64,000 nt of DNA from Mycolicibacterium chlorophenolicum (GTDB lineage Bacteria; Actinomycetota; Actinomycetes; Mycobacteriales; Mycobacteriaceae). The notes below the pieces were generated by a model that made no database searches, was not told where the DNA came from, and saw only the letters and a program-made list of their open reading frames with translations. The position numbers and the translations under genes were made by a program. How positions within the stretch are numbered: the first letter of the stretch is position 1; the number at the start of each line of letters is the position of its first letter. The stretch spans positions 62,991-126,990 of the forward strand of contig NZ_JYNL01000001.1 of the NCBI RefSeq assembly GCF_001044235.1, read 5' to 3'. Below are positions 8,753-17,261 of this stretch, piece after piece.

Positions 8753-9802
8753 TCAGACCGCCGCGCGGCCGGTGATCGGCGGCAGGTCGGCCAGCGTGAC
8801 GATGCCCGGCGGCGCGGCGACGACGGCGGGCACCGCGTTGGTCACCGGCATCGCGGTGTAGATCATGCCCAACCCCATGAACCCCGGCTCGGTCCAGTCC
8901 CTGGGCGGCAGGCAGTGCACGACCGTGCGCATGTTGGGTATCCCGAACACCTGCACGACGTGGCCGTGCTCGAGCGGCTTGGGCGGGCTCACGTGCTCAC
9001 CCATGATCCAGTTGAACCCGACGCTGACCACGTTGCGTTCGCCGACCCAGCCGCGGTGATAGCCCATCACCCCGGCGACGGTGCCCTCGGGGATCGTCAT
9101 GAAACCGAGGTCGCTGTCCCCGGTCGCGGCGGTGAACGTCACGTCGAAGGTCATCCGGTCCAGCGTCGCGCCGATGGCGTCGGCCATCATGGCGGCCGAT
9201 TCGGCGAACACCTCGCTCTCGCGGCGCACGCTCTCGGCCAGGCCCGGGGTGTCGGGGTCCTGGGAGAAACCCATCGCGGTCTGGGTCCCGGCCGACTCGT
9301 AGGTCGAGCAGTCCACCGACTCGGTGATGCGGATCTCGTCGACGCGCTCGCAGGCGCCGCTGAGGACCATGCCCACCAGGTTCGACATGCCCGGATGCGC
9401 GCCGCTGCCGAAGATCGTCGAATCACCTCGCTCGCAAGCGGTTCGGATGCGGTGCAGATCCTCGGGTGACTGCTTGCCGCCGGTGATCCACGCGGCCGAC
9501 GAACACACGTTGACGCCGGACTCCAGCAGGCGGACCAGCTCGTCGATGCTCGGCCACAGCGGGTTGTAGCAGCACGCGTCGGGCTTCAGCGCGACGAGCT
9601 CCTCGATGTCGTTCGTCGCGCGCACCCCGGTCGGTTCCGGCCAGCCGGCGAGTTCGGCCGCGTCGACTCCGACCTTGTCCGCGCCGTGCGCATAGACCCC
9701 GACGAGCTCCATGTCGTCGCGGCCGATGATCGCGTGCAGCGAGCGGCGGCCGATGTTGCCGGTGGTCCACTGGATGACGCGCAGAGGTTGCTGGGTCGGC
9801 AT
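8753..9802 (-). CDS. NAD(P)H-dependent amine-dehydrogenase-like protein (dihydrodipicolinate reductase-like)
   Basis: 349 residues. The N-terminal Rossmann unit (RVIQWTTGNIGRRSLHAII, residues 8-26) and the overall pattern match the large mycobacterial family annotated as dihydrodipicolinate reductase-like or 2,4-diaminopentanoate dehydrogenase-like proteins, with CCYNPLWPS and the C-terminal PNMRTVVHCLPPRDW block. The substrate is not known. The ATG at 9802 lies six bases after TAGGTT on the minus strand, suggesting a leaderless mRNA. Its promoter is interlocked with that of the divergent SDR at 9834. Confidence 0.82.
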   Translation of the reverse strand: MPTQQPLRVIQWTTGNIGRRSLHAIIGRDDMELVGVYAHGADKVGVDAAELAGWPEPTGVRATNDIEELVALKPDACCYNPLWPSIDELVRLLESGVNVCSSAAWITGGKQSPEDLHRIRTACERGDSTIFGSGAHPGMSNLVGMVLSGACERVDEIRITESVDCSTYESAGTQTAMGFSQDPDTPGLAESVRRESEVFAESAAMMADAIGATLDRMTFDVTFTAATGDSDLGFMTIPEGTVAGVMGYHRGWVGERNVVSVGFNWIMGEHVSPPKPLEHGHVVQVFGIPNMRTVVHCLPPRDWTEPGFMGLGMIYTAMPVTNAVPAVVAAPPGIVTLADLPPITGRAAV

Positions 9803-9837
9803 GGCGTCAACCTACCGCCTCTAAGGTGGCCAGATGA
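9799..9837. promoter_or_regulatory. Interlocked divergent leaderless promoters
   Basis: Minus-strand TAGGTT occupies 9814-9809 and is followed by six bases and the ATG at 9802. Plus-strand TAAGGT occupies 9822-9827 and is followed by six bases and the ATG at 9834. The two -10 hexamers are seven bases apart and the start codons 31 bases apart. Each -35 region must therefore lie in the first codons of the opposite gene, so the two promoters should exclude each other. Confidence 0.7.
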
Positions 9838-10640
9838 CTGACTCGACACTCGTGGCTGTCGTGACCGGTGCCAGTCGCGGCGCGGGCCGCGGCATCGCCA
9901 CCGCCCTGGCCGCCCGCGGATGGCGGGTGTACGGCACCGGCCGCAGCATCGACGAGGACCCGGGCTGGGGCGTCGGGGTGCGGGTGGATCATCACGACGA
10001 CGACGCCGTCGGGGCGCTGTTCGAGCGGGTCGGGGACGAGGCCGGCCGGCTGGACCTGCTGGTCAACAATGCCGCGGTGATCTCCGATGACCTGGTGGGG
10101 CCGGAACCGTTCTGGCGGAAGCCGCGTGGCCTGGCCGACGTGCTCGACGTCGGGTTGCGGTCCTCCTATATCGCGTCGTGGTACGCCGCCCCGCTGCTGA
10201 CGGCGCGGGAGCGGGCGCTGATCGCGTTCACCTCCTCACCGGGGTCGGTGTGCTACATGCACGGGCCGGCCTACGGCGCCCAGAAGGCCGGCGTGGACAA
10301 GATGGCCGCGGACATGGCGGTCGACTTTCGCGGCACCGGGGTCGCGACGGTGTCGATCTGGATGGGCATCCTGCTCACCGAGCGGCTGCGCCGCGCCTTC
10401 GACGGAAAGCCCGATGCCCTCGCAGACTTCGCCGGGCAGGCCGAAACCCCGGAGTTCACCGGCTATCTCATCGATGCACTGTTCGCCGATCCCGGTCTCG
10501 ACGAACTGAGCGGGCGCACCGTGATCGGCGCCGAACTGGCCCGCACCTACGGACTCACCGATGCCGACGGTCGCATCCCGCCGTCGCACCGGGAGATGCT
10601 CGGCGCGCCGCGCGAACCCAGTTCGGTGATCGTGCGTTGA
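9834..10640 (+). CDS. Short-chain dehydrogenase/reductase
   Basis: 268 residues. It has the SDR cofactor motif GASRGAGRGIATAL (residues 12-25), the NNAAV structural motif and a catalytic YGAQKAG block (Tyr-x-x-x-Lys, about residues 144-148). Serine of the triad is in FTSSPGSV. The substrate is unknown. It is divergent from the amine-dehydrogenase-like gene and convergent with two acyl-CoA dehydrogenases. The TAAGGT(N6)ATG arrangement points to a leaderless transcript. Confidence 0.86.
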   Translation: MTDSTLVAVVTGASRGAGRGIATALAARGWRVYGTGRSIDEDPGWGVGVRVDHHDDDAVGALFERVGDEAGRLDLLVNNAAVISDDLVGPEPFWRKPRGLADVLDVGLRSSYIASWYAAPLLTARERALIAFTSSPGSVCYMHGPAYGAQKAGVDKMAADMAVDFRGTGVATVSIWMGILLTERLRRAFDGKPDALADFAGQAETPEFTGYLIDALFADPGLDELSGRTVIGAELARTYGLTDADGRIPPSHREMLGAPREPSSVIVR

Positions 10641-10643
10641 GGG

Positions 10644-11636
10644 TCAGGGCGCGATCAGCGCCCAGAGCCCGTCCGGGCCGGCGTGCAGCGTCATGTCGGT
10701 GAGCACGTCGTCCCAGTGCCGCATCGAGCCGAACTCCGAACGCCAGGCCAACGCCGCCCGGGTGAAGGCGTGCAGTCGGTGCTCGCTGGTGGTGCCGATG
10801 GCGCCGTGCACCTGATGGGCGTTGCGCACCACCACCGACGTCGCGTGGCCGGCGCACGACCGGGCCGATGCGACAAGGAATTCCAGGTTCGGCGCCGACC
10901 AGTCGGAGCCGACGGCGGCCGACAGCGCCGCCTCGGTGGCCGAGCGCGCGAGCGCGGCCTCGCACGCGATGTCGGAGACCAGATGCTGCACGGCCTGGAA
11001 CTTCGACAGCGCACGCCCGAACTGCTCCCGCGTCGTCGCGTGCTCGATCGACAGCTCCAGCGCCCGGTCCAGCGCCGCGCAGATCTGCAGCGCCCGAATC
11101 AGCGCCGCCTTGAGTCGCAGCGTCGCGACGTGCCCGGCCGTGACGGTGGCGCCGGACAGGGTGGCGAGGTCGGCGGTGACGGTGTCGCGCGGCTCGCCGA
11201 TCATGTTGGCGCCGGTGGTAATCGACAGTTCCGCGGGGTCGACGTCGGCGACGACGTGGTCCTCGCCGCGCTGCCACACCGTGACCACCCGGTCTGCGCT
11301 CGACGCCCACGGCACGCCGGTGGCCCGGCCCTGCGCGTCGAGCAGGCACACGGTGCGCCGCGCGCCGTCGACCGGTATCCCGGCGCTGTCCAGCAGCCAG
11401 CAGGCCAGCAGATCGTGTTCGGCCAGCGGGATCCGGGCGCCGTGGCGTGCCGCGGCGGAGACGAGTTCGGCGGCCTCCAGCCACCCCGCGCCGCTTCCGC
11501 CGCTGTCCTCGGTGCCGGTGAGCCGGACCAGACCCAGGTCGTCGAGCCGGCTCCACAGGTCGGCGTCGCGGCCGTGCTCGGCGAACACCGCGTCCATCAT
11601 CTCGACGAGCGCGGGCTCGATGTGCGGGGCGCTCAT
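10644..11636 (-). CDS. Acyl-CoA dehydrogenase, small subunit-like (FadE)
   Basis: 330 residues, shorter than the canonical acyl-CoA dehydrogenase (about 380). The C-terminal four-helix bundle is recognisable (TTREQFGRALSKFQAVQH and NAHQVHGAIGTTSEHRLH), while the N-terminal domain is reduced. The ATG (11636) overlaps the stop of the second acyl-CoA dehydrogenase. Adjacent unequal FadE pairs in mycobacteria commonly form alpha2beta2 heterotetramers with FAD bound across the interface, so the two products here are likely one enzyme. Substrate unknown; sterol side chains and branched acyl-CoAs are typical for such pairs. Confidence 0.85.
   Translation of the reverse strand: MSAPHIEPALVEMMDAVFAEHGRDADLWSRLDDLGLVRLTGTEDSGGSGAGWLEAAELVSAAARHGARIPLAEHDLLACWLLDSAGIPVDGARRTVCLLDAQGRATGVPWASSADRVVTVWQRGEDHVVADVDPAELSITTGANMIGEPRDTVTADLATLSGATVTAGHVATLRLKAALIRALQICAALDRALELSIEHATTREQFGRALSKFQAVQHLVSDIACEAALARSATEAALSAAVGSDWSAPNLEFLVASARSCAGHATSVVVRNAHQVHGAIGTTSEHRLHAFTRAALAWRSEFGSMRHWDDVLTDMTLHAGPDGLWALIAP
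10647..10663. terminator. Possible hairpin between convergent genes
   Basis: GGGCGC, a five-base loop and GCGCCC form a perfect stem seven bases past the SDR stop and inside the last codons of the convergent acyl-CoA dehydrogenase. No T tract follows, so it is at best a factor-dependent or weak terminator. Confidence 0.3.
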
Positions 11637-12772
11637 CGCATCCCCAGCCCGCGGGCGATCACGCCGCGCAGCACCTCGTTGGTGCCGCCGCGGATCGTGA
11701 AGCCGGGTCGCTGGTCCACCGCGGCCGCGGCCAGCTCCGCGAAGTCGGTCGTGTGATCGGTTGCCAGATGCGCGAATTCGGCGATGTCGCCCTCGGTGGT
11801 GGTGCCCAGCACCTTGACGACGGCGGCGGGAACCTCCGCGGGTTCGTGACGCTGCAGCGCATCGGCCACCGCCGACGACATCTGGTGCAGCCCGGCGACC
11901 CTGCCCACCAACCGGCCCAGATTTGCGTCCCGCGGCAGCCGTCCGGCAGCCATCGCGTCGGAGGCGGCCTGCAACAGCATGAAGGTCGACAGCACCCGCT
12001 CCGGGCCGCTGCGCTCGAAGGCCAACTCCGAGGTGCACTGCCGCCAGCCGTCGCCGATCTCACCGAACACCATGTCGTCGGGCACGAAGACGTCGTCGAG
12101 GATCACTTCGTTGAAGTGGTGCGCCCCGTTCATCGACCGGATCGGCCGGATCTCGACGCCCGGGCCGCGCAGATCGACGATGAACTGGCTCAGACCGGCA
12201 TGCCGGTGCGCCGGGTCGACCGGCGCAGTGCGGACCAGCGCGATGAACGCGTGCGCCAGGTGGGCACCCGAGGTCCAGACCTTCGCCCCGGTGAGCCGCC
12301 ATCCGCCGTCGACCTGCACGGCGCGGGTACGCACACTCGCCAGATCGGAACCGGAGTCCGGCTCGCTCATGCCGATGCCGAAAAAGCATTCCCCGGCAAC
12401 GATTCTCGGCAGGAAATGCCGCCGCTGCGCCTCGGTGCCGTACTTGAGCAGCGACGGCACGATCTGCCGGTCGGCGATCCAGTGCGCCGCCACGGGGGCG
12501 CCTGCGGCGAGCAGTTCCTCGGTGACGACGAACCGTTCGAGGAAGGAGCGGCCGTGCCCGCCGTACTCGACGGGCACCGTCATGCCCAGCCATCCGCGCT
12601 CGGCCAGTGCCGCGGTGAACGCTTCGTCCCAGCCGGACAGCCACGCGTCGACCGACGGGGTGAAGGCACCCGCGGCGCGTTGCTCGGCGAGGAACCGGCG
12701 AACCTCGGCCCGCAGCTCGTCGTGGCCCGACGGGTCGGTGCCGGATCGGGGTACCAGGCGGGGGAGCGCCAT
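11633..12772 (-). CDS. Acyl-CoA dehydrogenase, large subunit-like (FadE)
   Basis: 379 residues, full family length. Signature blocks include FGIGMSEPDSGSDLAS (substrate/FAD loop near residue 130), WRLTGAKVWTSGAHLAH and the C-terminal FTIRGGTNEVLRGVIARGLG. The expected partner is the smaller FadE at 10644-11636, whose start overlaps this stop (ATGA). The start overlaps the preceding membrane protein stop as TGATG. It probably oxidises an acyl-CoA at the alpha-beta position; the substrate cannot be inferred. Confidence 0.88.
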   Translation of the reverse strand: MALPRLVPRSGTDPSGHDELRAEVRRFLAEQRAAGAFTPSVDAWLSGWDEAFTAALAERGWLGMTVPVEYGGHGRSFLERFVVTEELLAAGAPVAAHWIADRQIVPSLLKYGTEAQRRHFLPRIVAGECFFGIGMSEPDSGSDLASVRTRAVQVDGGWRLTGAKVWTSGAHLAHAFIALVRTAPVDPAHRHAGLSQFIVDLRGPGVEIRPIRSMNGAHHFNEVILDDVFVPDDMVFGEIGDGWRQCTSELAFERSGPERVLSTFMLLQAASDAMAAGRLPRDANLGRLVGRVAGLHQMSSAVADALQRHEPAEVPAAVVKVLGTTTEGDIAEFAHLATDHTTDFAELAAAAVDQRPGFTIRGGTNEVLRGVIARGLGMR

Positions 12773-13425
12773 CAGTCTCCTACGGGTTCTTCGGTGCTCT
12801 CGGCGACGGTGTCGGTCGCTGCGTCGTCGGTGGGCTCTCCGGGCGGCGTCGCCAGGGCGATGCCCAGGGCGAGGACGAACGCCACCGTCAGCGTGCCGCC
12901 GAGGTAGTGGTTCATCGGCCCGCCGGGGGAGATGAAGCTGCCGGGCGGTCCGATCAGGGTGATCGTCTCGATGAGCTGCTCGACGGTGAACACCGCGGCG
13001 ATGATCCCGAGCCACCGCGGCAGCCGCCCCTCGTTGGCGCTCAACAGGATCGGTGCGGCCACGGCGATGTTGGCGATGGTGGCGACCGGCAGCCACATGG
13101 CGCCGACGTCCTCGATGGCGCGGGCGGTCCCGGCGGTGGCCTGACCGGGACGCAGCGACGGGCCGCCGGCGAACCAGATCGCGACGCAGAGCTGGGCGAC
13201 CAGCAGCGCGGAGCCGATCGTGAAGAGGTGCGCGGGTGGTCCGGTGAGCCGGTCGCGGGCGACCGCGAGGACGACGACGAGCGCCAGCGTGGCGAAGGTC
13301 AGCAGCAGCGCCTGGACGCGCGTCACGGCGGGATCGGAGCCCGGCAGGGCGTGCAGGAAGACCACGGCCGTGGCGTACAGCACCGCGAACGCTGCACCGG
13401 CGATCATCGGGGCTCGACCGTTCAT
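12772..13425 (-). CDS. Six-helix membrane protein of unknown function
   Basis: 217 residues with about six hydrophobic segments (roughly residues 7-27, 38-58, 68-88, 108-128, 140-160, 172-192) and an acidic, proline-rich C-terminal tail. No family was recognised. It is first in a minus-strand unit with the two acyl-CoA dehydrogenases, sharing one base with the next gene (TGATG). A TAGCAT hexamer (13439-13434) lies eight bases before the ATG and may be the promoter of this unit. A role in transport or as a membrane partner of the dehydrogenases is only a guess. Confidence 0.7.
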   Translation of the reverse strand: MNGRAPMIAGAAFAVLYATAVVFLHALPGSDPAVTRVQALLLTFATLALVVVLAVARDRLTGPPAHLFTIGSALLVAQLCVAIWFAGGPSLRPGQATAGTARAIEDVGAMWLPVATIANIAVAAPILLSANEGRLPRWLGIIAAVFTVEQLIETITLIGPPGSFISPGGPMNHYLGGTLTVAFVLALGIALATPPGEPTDDAATDTVAESTEEPVGD

Positions 13426-13533
13426 ATGCGGTCATGCTATCCCGCTGTCCCCAGAGCCGAGTTCATCCACAGACCGCGTCGGCGCAGCCGCTGTGTGCGC
13501 CGGCGCGTCGGCCCGGGTGCTTACCGTCGCGAT

Positions 13534-14358
13534 ATGTCGAGCGAACCGCCCGCCGAACTGCTCCGGCGCCGCCTCGGGACCGACGCGGGCCGCGAGGGTC
13601 AGGCCGCCGGCGCCGAGGACGACGAGGCCACCGAGACGTCGCTGTCGCGCTGGCTTCCCGAGCCCGGGCCGGGGCGCTCCGCGGCCTGGTTGTCCCGGAT
13701 CCGGGGCGATCCCGGCAGGGCGGGTGTCCTCGCGCTGGGCGTCGTCGGGCTCATCGCCGTGCTGGTGACCGTGGTGAGCCTGGTCCGGGACCGGCCACCG
13801 GCGGTCGTCTCGGCAAAGCTCCCGCCGGTGGAGATGGTGTCGTCGGCTGTACCTGCGCCGTCGGGCGCGCCGCAGGCCGCGGGACCCGTGATCGTCAGCG
13901 TGGTCGGGCTGGTGCACCGCCCCGGTCTGGTCACCCTCGAACCGGGCGCCAGGATCGCCGATGCCCTCGAAGCCGCGGGTGGGGCGGTGGACGGCGCGGA
14001 TGTCGTGGGCCTGAACATGGCCCGCCGGGTCGCCGACGGTGAGCAGATCGTGGTGGGCATCGGGGCGGAGCCGGGCCGGCCGACGCAGATGGGCAGTTCG
14101 GTGGTGTCCGGCTCGGCGCCCGCACCCGGCCCACCGACGGACGAAACAGCCTCGGGCGCAACCGGTGTCATCGATCTGAACACCGCGACCGTCGAGCAGC
14201 TCGACACGCTGCCGGGCATCGGGCCGGTGACGGCCGCCGCGATCGTGGCGTGGCGCGACGCCAACGGACGCTTCACCGGTGTCGACCAACTCGGCGATGT
14301 GGACGGAATCGGTCCGGCACGCCTGGACAAGCTGCGCACCCTCGTGACCGCGGGATGA
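13534..14358 (+). CDS. comEA: ComEA-like DNA-binding competence protein
   Basis: 274 residues. A proline-rich cytoplasmic N-terminus leads to one membrane helix (about residues 68-88), a SLBB-type domain (VVGLVHRPGLVTLEPG, about 118-180) and a C-terminal double helix-hairpin-helix (DLNTATVEQLDTLPGIGPVTAAAIVAWR). ComEA binds incoming DNA at the outer face of the membrane. Position and order with comEC match Rv2415c-Rv2414c. TACCGT (13522-13527) followed by six bases and ATG indicates a leaderless start. Natural competence is not established in mycobacteria, so the physiological role is open. Confidence 0.9.
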   Translation: MSSEPPAELLRRRLGTDAGREGQAAGAEDDEATETSLSRWLPEPGPGRSAAWLSRIRGDPGRAGVLALGVVGLIAVLVTVVSLVRDRPPAVVSAKLPPVEMVSSAVPAPSGAPQAAGPVIVSVVGLVHRPGLVTLEPGARIADALEAAGGAVDGADVVGLNMARRVADGEQIVVGIGAEPGRPTQMGSSVVSGSAPAPGPPTDETASGATGVIDLNTATVEQLDTLPGIGPVTAAAIVAWRDANGRFTGVDQLGDVDGIGPARLDKLRTLVTAG

Positions 14359-15863
14359 CCGACCTGCGGTTGGTGCCCGCGGCGGTGACGGCGTGGGCGG
14401 TGACCGCGGCGGGGATCCTGTGGGCGGTCGTGGGCGTGCTGGCCGCGCTGGCCGGCGCGATCGCCGTGACCGTCGCGACGGGGTGGTGGGCGGGCAGCCG
14501 ACGCGCCGGGGGGACGGACCGCCGGGCGCTGCTCGGTGCCGTGACAGCGGTCGCGCTGGTCGGAGGCGGCTTCGGGGTGGCGGTCTGCCTGCGGGTCGAC
14601 CAGGTCCGTGACCATCCGGTGTCGAGCTACGCCGGGTCGGCGACCGCGGTCGTCGTGACGCCCGATGAGACACCGCGAGTGCTCGCCGGCGGGCGGGTGA
14701 TGTTCCGTGCGACGCTGGCGCGCCTCGATGGCCGGCCGTCGTCGGGCTCGGTGCTGGTGTTCGCCTCCGGTGCCGACTTTGCGGGACTGCAGGCCGGCCG
14801 GCCCGCGGGGTTCCGGGCGCATGTCCGTCCGCCCACCCGGCGGGACCTGAGCGTGGCAGTGCTGTCCGCGACGGGCCGGCCGCACCTCGGGGAGGCGGCG
14901 CTGATCCACCGCGCCGCACATCACGTGCGGTCGGAATTCGCGGACGCGGTGCGCCTGGTGCTGCCCGCCGGGCAGGCCGCGCTGCTGCCCGCGCTGGTGC
15001 TGGGTGACACGTCGGCGGTGCCGCCGGAGGTCACCCGGGAGTTCCGGGTCGCCGGGCTGACGCACCTGACCGCGGTGTCGGGGGCCAACGTGACGATCGT
15101 GTGCGGGGCGGTGCTGCTCACCGCCGCGCTGATCGGGCCGCGCGCCGCGGTCGTGGTCGCCGCGCTGACGCTGGCGGGTTTCGTCGTCGTCGTGCAGCCG
15201 TCGGCCAGCGTGCTGCGCGCCGCGGTGATGGGCGCGATCACCCTGCTCGCCGTCCTGACCCACCGGCGCAGGCAGGCGCTTCCGGCGCTGGCGGCAGCGG
15301 TGGTCGTGCTGATGATCGGTGCCCCCGAACTCGCCGTCGACGTCGGGTTCGCGCTCTCGGTGTCGGCCACCGCCGGGCTGGTTCTCGTCGCGCCGGTGTG
15401 GTCGCGGCGGCTGACCGGTCGGGGCTGGCCGCGCCCGCTGGCCGACGCGGTCAGCGTCGCGCTGGCCGCGCAGCTGGTCACCGCCCCGCTGGTGGCCGGT
15501 CTGTCGGGCTCGGTGAGCCTGGTCTCGGTGGCGGCCAACCTCCTCGTCGCGCCGGTGATCCCGCCGATCACGGTGGTGGGCACGGCCGCCGCGGCGCTGG
15601 GTCCGCTGTGGCCCGCAGGTGCGCAGCTGCTCATCCGCTTCACCGGCCCGGAAGTGTGGTGGCTGACCGCGGTCTCGGGCTGGGCCGCCGCGATGCCCGC
15701 GGCGTCGGTTCCGGTTCCGTCGGGTCTGGCGGGCGTCGGGATCGTCGCGGCCGTGGCGGTGCTCGTGGCCCTGGTGTGGCACTGGGCATGTGGCGTTGGG
15801 CGCTGTCGGGCGGGCGTGACACCATCGTCCGGTGAGCACCGGTCTGCACCTCATCCTCGGTGA
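14355..15863 (+). CDS. comEC: ComEC/Rec2-family DNA transport membrane protein
   Basis: 502 residues. N-terminal hydrophobic segments, then a periplasmic OB-like stretch and the Competence domain with many membrane spans; [17 protein letters not shown] is the characteristic core motif. It lacks the C-terminal metallo-beta-lactamase domain of long ComEC proteins, as in other mycobacteria. It would form the DNA uptake channel with ComEA. Start ATG overlaps the comEA stop, and its 3' end overlaps holA by 32 bases. Confidence 0.9.
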   Translation: MTDLRLVPAAVTAWAVTAAGILWAVVGVLAALAGAIAVTVATGWWAGSRRAGGTDRRALLGAVTAVALVGGGFGVAVCLRVDQVRDHPVSSYAGSATAVVVTPDETPRVLAGGRVMFRATLARLDGRPSSGSVLVFASGADFAGLQAGRPAGFRAHVRPPTRRDLSVAVLSATGRPHLGEAALIHRAAHHVRSEFADAVRLVLPAGQAALLPALVLGDTSAVPPEVTREFRVAGLTHLTAVSGANVTIVCGAVLLTAALIGPRAAVVVAALTLAGFVVVVQPSASVLRAAVMGAITLLAVLTHRRRQALPALAAAVVVLMIGAPELAVDVGFALSVSATAGLVLVAPVWSRRLTGRGWPRPLADAVSVALAAQLVTAPLVAGLSGSVSLVSVAANLLVAPVIPPITVVGTAAAALGPLWPAGAQLLIRFTGPEVWWLTAVSGWAAAMPAASVPVPSGLAGVGIVAAVAVLVALVWHWACGVGRCRAGVTPSSGEHRSAPHPR

Positions 15864-16785
15864 CGAGGAGCTGCTCGTCGAACGCGCTGTCGCGGCCATC
15901 CTGCGCCAGGCGCGCGCCTCGGCGGGTACCGCCGACGTCCCCGTCGACCGCCTGCGCGCCGGGGAGGTGAGCGTCAGCGAGCTCGCCGAGTTGCTCAGTC
16001 CCTCGCTGTTCGCCGACGAACGCGTGGTGGTGCTCGAGTCAGCCGCGGAGGCCGGTAAGGAGGCCGTGGCCGTCATCGAGAACGCGGCGGCCGACCTTCC
16101 CGAGGGAACGCTGCTGGCTGTGGTGCACTCCGGCGGCGGCCGCGCCAAGGCGCTGGCCGACCGGCTCAAGAAGCTCGGCGCCGAGGTCCACCCATGTGCC
16201 CGCATCACCAAGGCGGGCGAGCGTGCCGACTTCGTGCGCAAGGAGTTCCGGGCGCTGAAGATCAAGGCCGACGACGACACCGTCACGGCGGTCATCGACG
16301 CGATCGGCTCGGATCTGCGCGAGCTGGCGTCAGCGTGCTCTCAGCTGGTCGCCGACACCGGCGGCGCGGTCGACGCCGCCGCGGTGCGCAGGTATCACTC
16401 CGGCAAGGCGGAGGTGAAGGGCTTCGACATCGCGGACAAGGCGGTCGTCGGCGACGTGGCAGGGGCCGCCGAGGCGTTGCGGTGGGCGATGATGGCCGGC
16501 GAACCGCACGTGGTGCTGGCCGACGCGCTGGCCGAGGCCGTGCACACGATCGCGCGGGTCGCGCCGTTGACGGGCGACCCCTACCGGCTGGCCGGAGAGC
16601 TCGGGATGCCGCCGTGGCGCGTCCAGAAGGCGCAGAAACAGGCGCGGCGGTGGTCGCGTGATTCGGTGGCCGAGGCGCTGCGCCTGGTCGCGGCGCTCAA
16701 CGCCGACGTCAAGGGCGCGGCGGCCGATGCCGACTACGCGTTGGAAAGCGCGGTGCGCAAGGTGGCGTCGCTGGTCGGCGACTGA
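15832..16785 (+). CDS. holA: DNA polymerase III subunit delta
   Basis: 317 residues, matching Rv2413c. The delta subunit opens the sliding clamp in the clamp-loader complex. Recognisable blocks are [15 protein letters not shown] at the N-terminus, [15 protein letters not shown], the AAA-like region [15 protein letters not shown] and the C-terminal collar domain with [18 protein letters not shown] at 15832 lies within the comEC 3' end, so the three genes form one transcription unit. It converges with rpsT, seven bases separating the stops. Confidence 0.93.
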   Translation: MSTGLHLILGDEELLVERAVAAILRQARASAGTADVPVDRLRAGEVSVSELAELLSPSLFADERVVVLESAAEAGKEAVAVIENAAADLPEGTLLAVVHSGGGRAKALADRLKKLGAEVHPCARITKAGERADFVRKEFRALKIKADDDTVTAVIDAIGSDLRELASACSQLVADTGGAVDAAAVRRYHSGKAEVKGFDIADKAVVGDVAGAAEALRWAMMAGEPHVVLADALAEAVHTIARVAPLTGDPYRLAGELGMPPWRVQKAQKQARRWSRDSVAEALRLVAALNADVKGAAADADYALESAVRKVASLVGD

Positions 16786-16792
16786 AGGGCGG

Positions 16793-17053
16793 TCAGATCT
16801 TGTTGAACGCCCGGGCCAGCGCCGACTTGCGGTTGGCGGCCTGATTCTTGTGGATGACACCCTTGCTGGCGGCCTTGTCCAGCTTGCGGCTGGTGGCGAC
16901 CAGCAGCTCGCCGGCCTTGTCCTTGTCGCCGGAGTCGACGGCCGCACGGAAACCACGGACCGCCGTGTGAAGCGACGACTTCACGGACTTGTTGCGCAGT
17001 CTGCGGCGCTCGTTGGTGCGGTTCCGCTTCTCCTGCGACTTGATGTTGGCCAC
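16793..17053 (-). CDS. rpsT: 30S ribosomal protein S20
   Basis: 86 residues, basic, beginning [20 protein letters not shown] and ending [12 protein letters not shown], the invariant S20 ends. S20 binds 16S rRNA early in small-subunit assembly. The start is GTG at 17053-17051 with GAAGGA eight bases upstream. A promoter lies at 17156-17127 on the minus strand. The gene is monocistronic and convergent with holA, as in M. tuberculosis (Rv2412). Confidence 0.97.
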   Translation of the reverse strand: MANIKSQEKRNRTNERRRLRNKSVKSSLHTAVRGFRAAVDSGDKDKAGELLVATSRKLDKAASKGVIHKNQAANRKSALARAFNKI

Positions 17054-17126
17054 GCGTGTATTCCTTCGACGATCTCGGCTGAATGGGATGAGTCTGTGGG
17101 CGCCCTATCGGGGGCAGCGACTGTTC

Positions 17127-17156
17127 AGGTTAGCAGCGAGCGGGTAAATCGACCAA
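17127..17156 (-). promoter_or_regulatory. rpsT promoter
   Basis: On the minus strand TTGGTC (17156-17151), an 18-base spacer and TAACCT (17132-17127) make a good sigma-A-like promoter, giving a leader of about 65 bases before rpsT. It reads away from the ATP-grasp gene at 17262. Confidence 0.6.
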
Positions 17157-17261
17157 AGCGGAGCCCACTGGCCTGCCGAAACGACAGGAATGCTGCAGCA
17201 TGGCATGCGTGCGCCTGAGTTCACAGAGCGCACGCACGCGTACGGGAGGAGCACGAGACCT

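Noticed and set aside
13599-16295. An 898-codon open frame on the minus strand
   Set aside because: Shadow of comEA, comEC and holA; no recognisable domains.
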